From NCBI GenBank assembly GCA_903813345.2, contig CAIIXF020000002.1, positions 6,935,772 to 6,999,771 of the forward strand: DNA of 64,000 bases. Reading direction: 5' to 3'. A program made the position numbers and the translations under genes. Numbering within the stretch: the stretch's first letter is position 1; each line of letters starts with the position of its first letter. This document shows positions 11,501 through 20,978 of the stretch, piece after piece. The notes beneath the pieces are model-generated. The model was given only the letters and a program-made list of their open reading frames with translations. It ran no database searches and was not told where the DNA came from. Origin of the DNA: Owenia fusiformis (Eukaryota; Annelida; Polychaeta; Sabellida; Oweniidae).

Positions 11501-14500
11501 TTAATTGTTTAAATCTGTTATTTATTACCCAATTCAAAAATTCTTGTCAATACTTTGCACTTATGGCGTTCTTGACCAACTATGAAACATTTACCCCCCC
11601 CCCACATAGTGTTATATATCAAAATGTACCTATTCATATAGGGGTTCGATTATTATACATCAAATTATAGGGAGTCGGGTTTCTTTTCGAGATATCAGTG
11701 TCCATTTATTGGAACTCACGTTTGCTAACATTTGTTCAATTCTGAGTTGAAGGCCGTGACACGCGTAAAAAAAGGCCAACGTTGGAACTAATCGTGACAT
11801 ACATCCCTATTTCCGTAATTAAAATGAAAATTGCACTCTTCCTCTTTATTTTGATACCAAACGGCATACTAGGTACTCTCAAGAGAAGCCAACTATGGTG
11901 TTATTTGGATCAAAATTTTGTATCTAAGTTTTATAAATGTACTATATGCTCTTTCTAAAAGCAGTCTTCGACGATCTGATGCACTGGGAGTTCGGCAGCA
12001 CTTTTCAAATTAGGTAAACTTGACTCCTCAAAAGTGCAAAAAGCTTAGCTTCTTATATCACAAGATAATCACAATTATTTGGCCTCAGGGATTGTTACAA
12101 TTTTGAAAATTCGCGGAGGTCAAAGCCGACATTTGCGGGACTTCGCGGGACATTGCGGGACACGCGAATTAGCCAAATTTTGGTCAAATTCGCGGGATAA
12201 TCCCGCCATTCGCGGGACACTTGACAGCTCTGAACAAGTAGTAATCACATGGTGCTAGAGCTGGCAAATGAGGAGGTTGGGAAAGTATTTTTGTCACTGG
12301 AAGAGTATTAGGCCTGTTTAACTCGAAATGTATAGCTCATTTTAGAAATCAACCAGTCATAATTTCAAGTAAAAATCTCAACAAACAAAAAATGAGAGCA
12401 TTTGGTGAGAAACTTCTGATCGGGCCTCGTATGTACCTGACCTATGAGGCCTAAGGTTTCATCAATGGATGGTTTTGTCATATACCTGACCCTAGTCCTA
12501 AGGTCTAATTAATGAATAGTTGCCTAATATGCCTGACATTAGGCCTATGTCTCATCAATTATTGGCTTTGTCATAAACCTGACCTTAGGCCTAAGGTCTC
12601 ATCCTTGAAAACACCAATACACCTGACCTTAGGCCCAAGGTAATCATTGCATATGAGGGGGGCCGGGGGGGGGGGGGGGTAGTTGAGAATGTAACTGAAA
12701 GGTTGAGAATGTGCTATTACGTCCTCAGTTACACGTATGTTGACGTATTGATTTAGAATTACAATGGCCTCGAACTTTGCAATTACCTAATGGAAACCTG
12801 TTGCAGCCTGAGGTGTTACAAATACACCACATCTCACTCGACCACTCGTAACAATCTGGAGACAACATGACATCTGGTATAGTGACATCAGCATCGCTAC
12901 TACAGCCGTGGATCACCTCTGGAAATACGAATGTCATTATATTTCAAGTGAAAACATCTTATTCCTTAACCTTATCATGCATATATGTCAATTGTATACC
13001 ATATATCCCAATTTGGGGAAATACATTCGGTAATCTATTGGTCTGGTGATATATTAGGGGTTCATTATTATCCATGCCCGGGCTAAATATGTGTACTGAA
13101 CGAAACTAAAAACGGGTAATTATTAAAGATACAGTGAAATTCCAAACGCGTACATTTCAGGTATCACGTTCGCCTAAACTCCGATAAGGAGTTCGGTTTG
13201 AAGCTAGAGAACTAATATTTTATTTTCTTCAAATACCATATAATTCGTAAAAAGATAACACAGCGAATAAACTGTCCTTACAATTGGGATAGAGAACAAC
13301 ACTTTTAAAGACGTCTCATTCAGTGATGTATCGCAAAAAGCTCGCGCACGCATTGTAACACATTTTGTGGCGTAATCCAGAGGATCCTCGCTTTTAACAT
13401 GGTAGAATGTGACGTTTTTGAGAAAAATGTACACAAATGAAAATCCTTTCGTCCTCCACATTTACCTCTCTATCTCAAAACATTTTAGACGAATAACTCT
13501 GATATCATATATATATTGTTAATGGGCTAGGAGCATCATAAAACACGAATCAATTGATATTTTAGGTGAAATAAATATACGTGTTGCTGTGCTTCAAAAT
13601 GGCGAATGGCGTAAATTAGCCCTATTTTGATGAATTTTGAAAACCTTTCGTCCTCCACTTTTCCACATACAACAGAAAACATACTTTTGCGAACAAAATC
13701 AACTATTTATTAATAAACTAGAGTTTAGGAGCAAAATAATCATGTATGATTTATTAAAAATTGATCTCGTATTTTTTGTTTAATGTACACCTGAAAAGTT
13801 GAAGGAACAAAAAAATGAGCAGAAAAGGTCGCTGTCAACAGATTCTATTTTTCAAACTCTATGACGTCACAATATGGGACGCTTACTAAAATTCATCCTT
13901 TGAAATAAAACTTCTATCTACCTTTATCAAGACGAAAAATAAGTATAATAGTCATATATTGTTTGAGTTATGAGCGTTTAAAGACGAAAAATAATTCAAA
14001 ATGTAACGTGTCAACAGGGAATATTTGCCAGATGTTTTGGTAAAAAACTATTTTTTAAAAAAGAACGCGCAAGAATTGTGAACGGACTGTAGTTGATCTA
14101 AAAACTTCATCGAAACAGCTTTAAAATGATATACAACTTTAATTAGAATATTATTTTATAACCCGGGGAATCTAAGTTACATTCACGCGATACCCCTAAA
14201 AAAACAAATGCGCCACCTTTTTGCGACACGTCAGTATACAATGGCTATGACAATATTTACACGAATGATTTGACGTTTACCTCCTATGTTTTGTGCATTG
14301 TTTCTGGTGTAACATACTCCACTGCATGACGTAGGACGGAGGACGTATGTGTTAACTGCCCCAGAACTTGGACAATCTTTGCTCTGACTCCCAAATCCTC
14401 CACTCGAACAGGTGTAACAATCTAGACACGACCCTGAAACAATATATTGTAGCGGTCAACAGTCAATGTTTTTGACTTTTAACGAACATATTGTACTGAA

Positions 14501-15440
14501 CTATTTAGACTGATGTGTTTACGGTTAACAATTTGAACTAGATAATGGCAACTCCGCGGATTAGCAAATCCCAACGAACAAAATATCAATTAGCGAATTC
14601 CAATCAATTATACTCATTATACTTTGGTTAAAATTGAAAAAATTAGATTTTAGAATTCCGAATTCCTGCAAAGCAGCCATTTTGAATTTTCTGAGATACA
14701 AATCTGAAAAATAATACCATAATTGTGATTTACTCCAAAATTTCTTCAATTTGAGTATAATATAGCCATACTTTGAAGGGATCGAAAAATTATTGCGAAA
14801 TCGTACATTAGATGGCCATTTTGAAATAAATAAATGTTGTGAATATACTACCAAAATTTAAACAATAATATTAATTACTTTGGTTCAGAATGAAAAATTT
14901 ATGATTTTTGCGAAAAAGCCCCGTCATTTTTAAAGCAGCAGCCATCTTGAAAAATTTTCTTTTTGCGCAAAACTATTCACCAATATACATCTTTCCATTA
15001 AATATGAAGAAAATCAGTCAACTAGTATCTTCCGGACAGACGGACGGACTGACTGACTGACTGACTGACGGACTGACTGACAGACGGACGGACAGAGGGC
15101 TTCACTATATCCCTACCGAACTTCGTTCGTTGGGATAATTATTGATCTATTCATAGTCTGGTAAATTGACTGGCTGTTTGTAGCCATTTTGAAACTCTAA
15201 ATTTCCCTGTGTTTAATGTGTCAGGGAATCAATCAAGACACATACTATATTGCACTTCACTTCATAAAATTATACTAAATGATACAATAGTATACAATAT
15301 AATGGCCGAAAATTAGAATTTCCCCTCTACATGTAAGTAGTTGAATTTATCATCACTTAAATACAATTATTTGAATTAATTTTAAACTTACCAATGTGGA
15401 CAAAACATAAAAACGTTAAAATCTTTCCAATAATATCCAT
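8442..15440 (-). CDS. LU-domain (Ly6/uPAR) secreted protein with long low-complexity tail, four exons
   Basis: Exons inferred at 15440-15392, 14433-14281, 12918-12787 and 9913-8442. All three introns have GT/AG borders and are phase 1, so the frames join without a stop. Exon 1 encodes a signal peptide (MDIIGKILTFLCFVHI). Exons 2 and 3 encode one three-finger domain (about residues 20-107) with ten cysteines, from LDCYTCSS to the diagnostic CICNTSGCN. Exon 4 encodes about 490 residues: KEHP-type repeats, a Thr/Val-rich stretch, three copies of QDDQSFI (21-bp DNA repeat near 9139-9206), then a Gln/Asn/His-rich segment. LU proteins are usually about 100-150 residues and often GPI-anchored, so this tail is exceptional. 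The link from exon 3 to exon 4 rests on phase match and strand only. Intron 3 carries nested transposons. The tail's frame ends without a hydrophobic segment; see the separate entry just downstream. Confidence 0.72.
10552..12232. mobile_element. nested element with CAG...CTG ends and 6-bp target duplication
   Basis: It starts CAGTACTGTCAACC and ends TTGACAGCTCTG. The 6-bp word AACAAG flanks both sides (10546-10551 and 12233-12238). Both outer segments are filled with variants of the phrase TTCGCGGGACATT. The middle holds a fragment resembling an OTU protease (minus). Its termini resemble the right end of the block at 29330-29608 (revcomp CAGGCCTGTCAACTGTCC) and, more loosely, those at 30784-32798. 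Superfamily not assigned. Confidence 0.75.
11280..11537 (-). pseudogene. OTU-like cysteine protease fragment inside a transposon
   Basis: The short frame carries GTIGNGNCLFEALAHQI, which resembles the catalytic D-G-N-C-L-F motif of OTU-family cysteine proteases (here N-G-N-C-L-F). About 60 residues lie before the motif and about 12 after it. The catalytic histidine region is absent, so it is a remnant. OTU domains are known cargo of several eukaryotic transposon groups, which fits its position inside the nested element. Its exact parent is unknown. Confidence 0.5.
12436..12650. repeat. degenerate tandem repeat, about 60-bp unit
   Basis: Four variants of 'acctgaccttaggcctaaggtctcatcaatg' follow each other. 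The core TTAGGCCTAA is palindromic. A run of about 15 G follows near 12666-12680. No coding role is visible. Confidence 0.55.
14545..15138. mobile_element. dispersed repeat, 'GGCAACTCC ... CGTTGGGATAA' family, full copy
   Basis: It begins TGGCAACTCC with AATCCCAACGAACA shortly after. It ends with a GACGGACTGACT-type microsatellite, then CTTCACTATATCCC and GAACTTCGTTCGTTGGGATAA. The interior from about 14680 matches the copy at 44742-45005 (CATAATTGTGAT and TATAATATAGCCATACTT in the same order). A third relative with an expanded interior lies at 59038-60126. It sits in intron 1 of the LU-domain gene. Confidence 0.65.
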
Positions 15441-17925
15441 TTTTACAAAAGTTTACTGTTGAATATTGTTTCCGTGTAGAAAACGTTTTACTTTAATATG
15501 ACGTTGTATTGTGTCGAATGATACTAAAATAAAATTAAACTGATTCCCATGTTTTTTAATTGATGTGATTTTTGAGATACTTCTACGACACTGTACACCT
15601 GTCATTAATGATTGCATTTATCAATTAATTATAATATCATTATCCAATCACAATAAAAAGCTAATTTACACTTCAATTTAAATCTAAATTGATCGATAAA
15701 AAAACTTTGGATAACTGTATGAAGAATATTCAGTTTGTTTCAAAATATTTTAAGTGCGTCTTTAAAAATATGCATATTCGGGAGAAAGGAATGCCTTCCT
15801 GCAAATGTTTGAGAGGAAAAGTTTGGAACTGGAACTTTATTCTTCTTCACATCAGTTAAAAAAAATATCAGTCAAAATAGCAAGTCATAAGAGTTAAAGT
15901 TCAACCTTACACCCCCAGACAAAAGTACCACTAGACGATATTAATATGAATGAATGGGCATGTAACAACCAAACTCAAAAGGCATTTCTTGCAAATATGT
16001 GCACAACTAACGCAGTCTTTGGAATTCGTGAACAATATGACATATATGGTATGAGCATCTGATGGAAAATAAAACTTTAATTCACATGACACTCGTACTG
16101 AAAACATCTGTTTTAAATACCATTCACTACTTACAGTTAATTTCACTTAATACATTTTGCTTTAACGTTGTTTTGGGGGATTTTTAGTAAGCTTACTTGT
16201 TTCCATGTATCCATCATTCGTTGCATCGAACATTTTTAAAATCCTTGTTCCGTGTTTTTTATATTTTCAAATGTAGCCACACTGACATATTTTGCGCAGG
16301 TGCGATAAACAGGTGATTAATTGTTAATTATATAATTATAGGGATTTTATTGTGAGAATTTGTAGGAAGGTACGTTTTACATGTTCGAGATCACTTTCTT
16401 GATCGTAAAAAAGATGCCATATCCAGTGATATAATATCACGTCGTTTGATGATTCATTTTTACAAACGATTTGACTTAATATGCCTTCTAGTGGCTATAC
16501 TTGCGAATGACTAACATTTCTGACAATTCTGATAACAAATCTGGTAATTGCAACAACGTATATGATCATTTTCATAATGCAACTCTTATATCAAAAATGC
16601 ATTAATTTTGCATCAGCAATTCTATAGGGAACAACGTATTATATTGCGTTGGATATAAAAGAAAATATTTAAGCACAAGAAAGAATAATGAATATTAATT
16701 CACACATAGCTAGGCAAGGTGTGTCTAATACCAGTCAATCAGAACACGCTGTTTCACGTAACTGCATTCCATTATATAATCAACAATTCACCCAAGGTCA
16801 TCTCGATAAACTGAGAAGTCAAGACTCAATGCATTAAGGAATGACCATTCCTTTCAACAGAGACATTTATTATATGTTTCTGCTTTCAGGCGTTGTTTCT
16901 TAAAATTAACAATCATCGATGCAAGCATCCCGTGTAAATTGGAAAGCAACGCCTTCAAGCAATGATTAATAAGTACAGGCCTTAAATCCTTAAATAAAGC
17001 AATGTACAATTTTAACCTTGGATGCTTTCATGTCATTTTCAAACATTCAACCGCACGAACATGAAATAAGAACAAGTAATGGGTTCAAGTACAATTTTGA
17101 CACAATTGATTATATCAATTAAAGTTTTATCAATAAAGGTTAATATTGAGCCCATTACATTACGTTACATGAACGTTAATGTGGCGGATACTTATAGTTA
17201 TATTCTCATATTTTAACTTATGTTCATCCTGATTTCGAGTGCCCAGCAGTGTAGTAGTACAATTCTATACTCTGAGATTATCTGCCTTGAACGAATTTCC
17301 AGTGCTACTGCTGAAATATTAATGTAAAATGGTAACATGCAGCCTTTCGTCTTTGGAGTTTAAATACGAAATTAATGTCACTATGACAACCGACAGAACG
17401 TGCAATGTGATATCAAATCAGATTGTAGAATCGTTTGTGTAGAGTTCAGACGAAGATTCTCATTCAAACTATTGTAAAGGGTAACTTATAATGCAACCCC
17501 TAAATAAAGATCAGTAGAAGTGTCACATACTCTGTTTATTTGTTGAATTAAACTAGGGAATAAAAGTTAATTTTTATACAATTTTATGATGCCGTGAATT
17601 GAAAACATACACGTATGCATACATTTATACACTCCGTGTATTAACTAAGATGTAAAGCAATGTACAATTAAATGACTTTCAGCATGTAAAAATGTTTTCA
17701 ATGTCATTGCATTACTTTCCCTGGAGTAAACCAGAGACATGTTTTATACGTCTCTGTGTAAACTAAATTGTAAACCAGTGTAACAACAGCCTGAGAATAA
17801 CAATGATGAAGTCCAAGGAAGATGTTATTCAAGACTGTAAGAGAGGTTCGGACAATAAAATGAATTATCAATAATACAATACACTGATGATCGAAACTCT
17901 TCAATCTAAACAACACTGGCTACAA
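15441..17925. other. 5' flank of the LU-domain gene; nothing else recognised
   Basis: About 2.5 kb of AT-rich sequence. No exon with a signal peptide or domain, no RNA gene and no clear repeat border. I cannot point to a TATA box or initiator for the gene starting at 15440 with confidence. Confidence 0.4.
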
Positions 17926-17929
17926 ACAG

Positions 17930-18660
17930 AGCTCACGAAGCTCGTCTTGCACGTGAAACTGCTGTAGCTCTGTTTAAAAGTGCAGATGGAACTACTGTAT
18001 GAATTCTCTATGTGGCAATGCAAATGAAACTACTGTATAGAATTTGCAGATTAGATGCTTACAAATTCCGCAAGGGTAAACTGCTGTATGAACTCTACAC
18101 GAAAACTATGTAAAATCTGCACACGATACTGATGTATAATTTCTGCACGTGAAACTGCTCTATAAAATCTGCACACTAGACTGCTCTATAATTTCTACAC
18201 GTGATACTGCTGTACAAATTATGCACGTGACACTCCTGTATGAATTATGCACGTGACACTGTTGTGTAATTATGCGCGTAACACCGCTGTATACATTCCG
18301 AAAGTGACACTGCTGTATAAATGCTGCAACTAACACTGTTGTATGAATTATTCACGTGGCACTGCTGCATAAATTCTGAACATGAGACTGCTGTATACAT
18401 TTTGCACGTGAGACTGCTATTTAAATTCTCTATGTGACACTGCTGTATAAATCGTTCACACGAGACTGTTGTATAACTTATAAACGTGGAAATGCTGTAT
18501 ACATTCTGTATATGAGACTGCTGTACAGATTCTGTACTACTAAATCTGCATGAGACACTGAAGTATAAATTTTGCACATGACACTGGTGTAAATTATACA
18601 CGTGAAAATGCAGTATAAATTTTGCATATGAAACTCCTGTAATAACGCAGTATAAATGAA
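17930..18660. repeat. minisatellite, about 27-bp unit with CACGTG words
   Basis: About 25 imperfect copies of a unit like 'cacgtgacactgctgtataaattctg'. Adjacent units have diverged freely, so the array is old. Open frames on the minus strand (18245-18601 and 18478-18705) are by-products of the repeat. The array ends just upstream of the acidic-repeat gene, so it may overlap that gene's 5' region. Confidence 0.75.
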
Positions 18661-18682
18661 CTCATTGAACATATAAATACAT

Positions 18683-19765
18683 ATGCCGATATCATACATG
18701 AACATTTGTTATAGACTTCCTATACTCCTCTTTCAACTGACTTTATACGCCATATATGAGATAATATGTATTGTTACAGCATTCATATTTAGTCTAACAA
18801 GTGTATACTATATTGACGCAGGAACCGAGTATGACTTTCACGACAGGACAGAAGATTTTGAAGATATATCCGATGAATTTGATGATATATCCAATGAAAC
18901 TGACACAAAAACTGGAAACTCCCAAGAAGAATTTGAGGATATGACTGATGCTTTTGATGACATATCTGATGATGTCGAAAAACAATCGGATGGTGATGAC
19001 AACAAATCGGATGATTTTCTCTTCGAAGAGATATCAAACAACTATTTGGAAAATATGTCTGATAGTTCTGACAGTTGGTCTGATAACTACAAGAATCTCT
19101 ACGAGTTTGATAATTTTTGCGACGACTGGAATAAAATTCAAGATTTCCATTCATCGAGCTCTAGTCAAGCCATACAATCTGATGATGATGAAGTATTTGA
19201 TTTGGCCACTGTAGATAGTGTTAAAGTGCAAGACAGAAATACTGAATTTCATGAAGCAGTATACAACATTGGGGAGCTGGATGTTACAGAAAATGTCGAA
19301 GACCAAGAAAGAAATACTGAATTGCATGAAGCAGTATACAACATTGGGGAGCTGGATGGCAAAGAAAATGTTAAAGACCAAGAAAGTAATACTGAATTTC
19401 ATGAAGCTGTTTATAACCTAGGAGAGCTGGATGCAATAGAAGATGTTGAAGAGCGAGAAAAAAATACTGAATATAATGAAGCAGGATACAACATTGAAGA
19501 ACCGGATGCAATTTGTAATGTTGAAGGGCAAAATAGAAATTCTGAACTTAGTGAAGCAACATATAACCTTGGAGGTTTAGATGACACAGATAATGTTGAA
19601 GAACAAGATAGGAATGCTGAATTTAGTGATGTGGTATATGACCCACATGTGCAAGAGTCGGATGTTGATGCAGATGATGAAGATTCAGAAGATAGCATTG
19701 ATGAATTTACGCTCTGTAGAGAAGAGCTTGTAAATGAAATTACAATTAACACGGTGTTAAGGTAG
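18683..19765 (+). CDS. acidic repeat protein, 360 residues, single exon
   Basis: An uninterrupted frame. Residues 13-44 are strongly hydrophobic (LPILLFQLTLYAIYEII and on), so the protein may be secreted or membrane-anchored. Residues 55-180 are rich in Asp, Glu and Ser, with two related segments (FEDISDEFDDIS and FEDMTDAFDDIS). Residues 185-334 form six exact-length 25-residue repeats starting at 185, 210, 235, 260, 285 and 310, with consensus RNTEFHEAVYNIGELD followed by a variable acidic part (VTENVEDQE in the first). Substitutions are mostly third-position or conservative, which suggests a translated product. A possible splice acceptor (TTGACGCAG) lies before GAACCG at 18821, so the hydrophobic start may belong to a different gene model. 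Acidic repeats can bind calcium or act in extracellular matrix, but I recognise no family. Confidence 0.6.
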   Translation: MPISYMNICYRLPILLFQLTLYAIYEIICIVTAFIFSLTSVYYIDAGTEYDFHDRTEDFEDISDEFDDISNETDTKTGNSQEEFEDMTDAFDDISDDVEKQSDGDDNKSDDFLFEEISNNYLENMSDSSDSWSDNYKNLYEFDNFCDDWNKIQDFHSSSSSQAIQSDDDEVFDLATVDSVKVQDRNTEFHEAVYNIGELDVTENVEDQERNTELHEAVYNIGELDGKENVKDQESNTEFHEAVYNLGELDAIEDVEEREKNTEYNEAGYNIEEPDAICNVEGQNRNSELSEATYNLGGLDDTDNVEEQDRNAEFSDVVYDPHVQESDVDADDEDSEDSIDEFTLCREELVNEITINTVLR

Positions 19766-19895
19766 ACGAAGTCTCAACCATATAAATTAATAGAACAAAT
19801 CATTTGAAAATATGTGATTTTATATCATCTAAAAATGTAAATAACTGTCTCAAAAGCAATTGTATAAATGATTGTTCTTAAGAAGGTGTGATTTA

Positions 19896-19967
19896 CAGGG
19901 TGATCAAAAAGTGACCCAGAAATAAACACTTATATTACTTAAGGGCCTCTTTTACTGGGTCACCCTG
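19896..19967. mobile_element. 72-bp TA-flanked MITE
   Basis: The ends are CAGGGTGATCAAAAAGTGAC on the left and GGGTCACCCTG on the right, with TA on both sides. Two other elements with CAGGGTG starts lie at 20654 and 60802. Confidence 0.65.
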
Positions 19968-20014
19968 TACACGTTCAAGATTTTTAATTCATTGGAATAT
20001 TCTACTTCTCATCA

Positions 20015-20020
20015 AATAAA
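20015..20020 (+). terminator. candidate polyadenylation signal AATAAA
   Basis: An AATAAA about 250 bp after the stop of the acidic-repeat frame, on the same strand. It is the nearest canonical hexamer beyond a small transposon at 19896-19967, which contains its own AATAAA. Functional use is inferred. Confidence 0.35.
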
Positions 20021-20653
20021 AGTATTCTCTATTATGCAGATGAGATACTGATACAGTAGTACTGTAAAAGTAAGCATTTTACTAAACTTAACTAAAAATA
20101 AGTGTTCTACAAAAATATAATCACTAGACCTTTCCAATAAATTCTTACCCCTTTTAATGAAACAAGACAGCTAAGGCATGTTGACTAGATTCAAGATATC
20201 ATTTGCATTAACAAATTGTAAGAAAGAAGTCTTTAACTCTAACAATAGATGAATACTATTTCTGCCTTGAAATTGTAACAATGACATCATAACCAATGTG
20301 CCATATTTTACTGGATTGATCTACTTTCAGTGTATAATTCTTAAATTCTTATAGCAATAATTCTCATCCACTATCTATTTTCCAACAAGATTACATGATG
20401 TAATGATTTGACAGAAAGAATGGAACAAAAGTCCTAGTTGAGAATATACACTCCCCGACAAAAGTATTGCAACCCCCAGTCCCCATTTGACAAATGTGTT
20501 GCAAAACTTTAGAAGGGAGTGTTGCTGTATAAATACTCTCACATTTTTGTTTCATATCAGCAACTTGCAAGATTTCATTGTTTCGTCAAATCAGAAGCTT
20601 CATTTTCCAGAGCTTAACTAATTTTTTGAAGTCTTGCCAGATACTGTTATGTA

Positions 20654-20878
20654 CAGGGTGTCAAATAAATATGTTATCCCCCTTAATTCCAAAAGTATGA
20701 ACTTTTTGTGCTTAAAAGTGCATCTAGTTAAAAAAGTCATCTGAAACTTCTTTTGGAGTTGTGCCATGAAGCCTAGTTTTTGATATGCCAATTCAGATTA
20801 CATCCAGACAAAAAAGTTATGCAACGTTATATTGATGTTAAATCTAAGAAGGGAGGACATATTTATTTGTACACCCCA
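20654..20878. mobile_element. 225-bp TA-flanked MITE
   Basis: The left end CAGGGTGTCAAATAAATATG is mirrored on the right by CATATTTATTTGTACACCCC, flanked by TA. Interior without coding content. It lies just past the 3' end of EXOG. Confidence 0.65.
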
Positions 20879-20978
20879 TATGTAAAGAAGACATCTTTGA
20901 GTTATGTTGTATCATGATTAAATATATGGTACCTTTAAGATAAATACATTGTTCAGAGCTATCCTGATTATATTGCAT

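Larger units (their letters stand above)
10085..12429. mobile_element. TA-flanked inverted-repeat DNA transposon (non-autonomous)
   Basis: The ends are inverted repeats of about 75 bp beginning CGAGGCCCGATCAGAA, flanked on both sides by TA (10083-10084 and 12430-12431). A TA duplication and this kind of end fit the Tc1/mariner or ISL2EU type. The outer element would be about 660 bp without the nested insertion at 10552-12232. No transposase is visible. It sits inside intron 3 of the LU-domain gene. Confidence 0.8.

Noticed and set aside
13204-13461. Minus frame with DYATKCVTMRARAFCDTSLN as a possible extra exon of the LU-domain gene
   Set aside because: Flanking exons join perfectly in phase 1 without it, the ten-cysteine pattern is already complete, and no acceptor or donor places this frame in phase.
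18245-18705. Minus frames with QQCHVNNSYNSVSCS-like repeats
   Set aside because: They are read-through of the 27-bp minisatellite; units have diverged without keeping frame.
18789-19752. Several minus and plus frames overlapping the acidic-repeat gene
   Set aside because: Shadows of the plus-strand repeat coding sequence, which alone has constant-length protein repeats.
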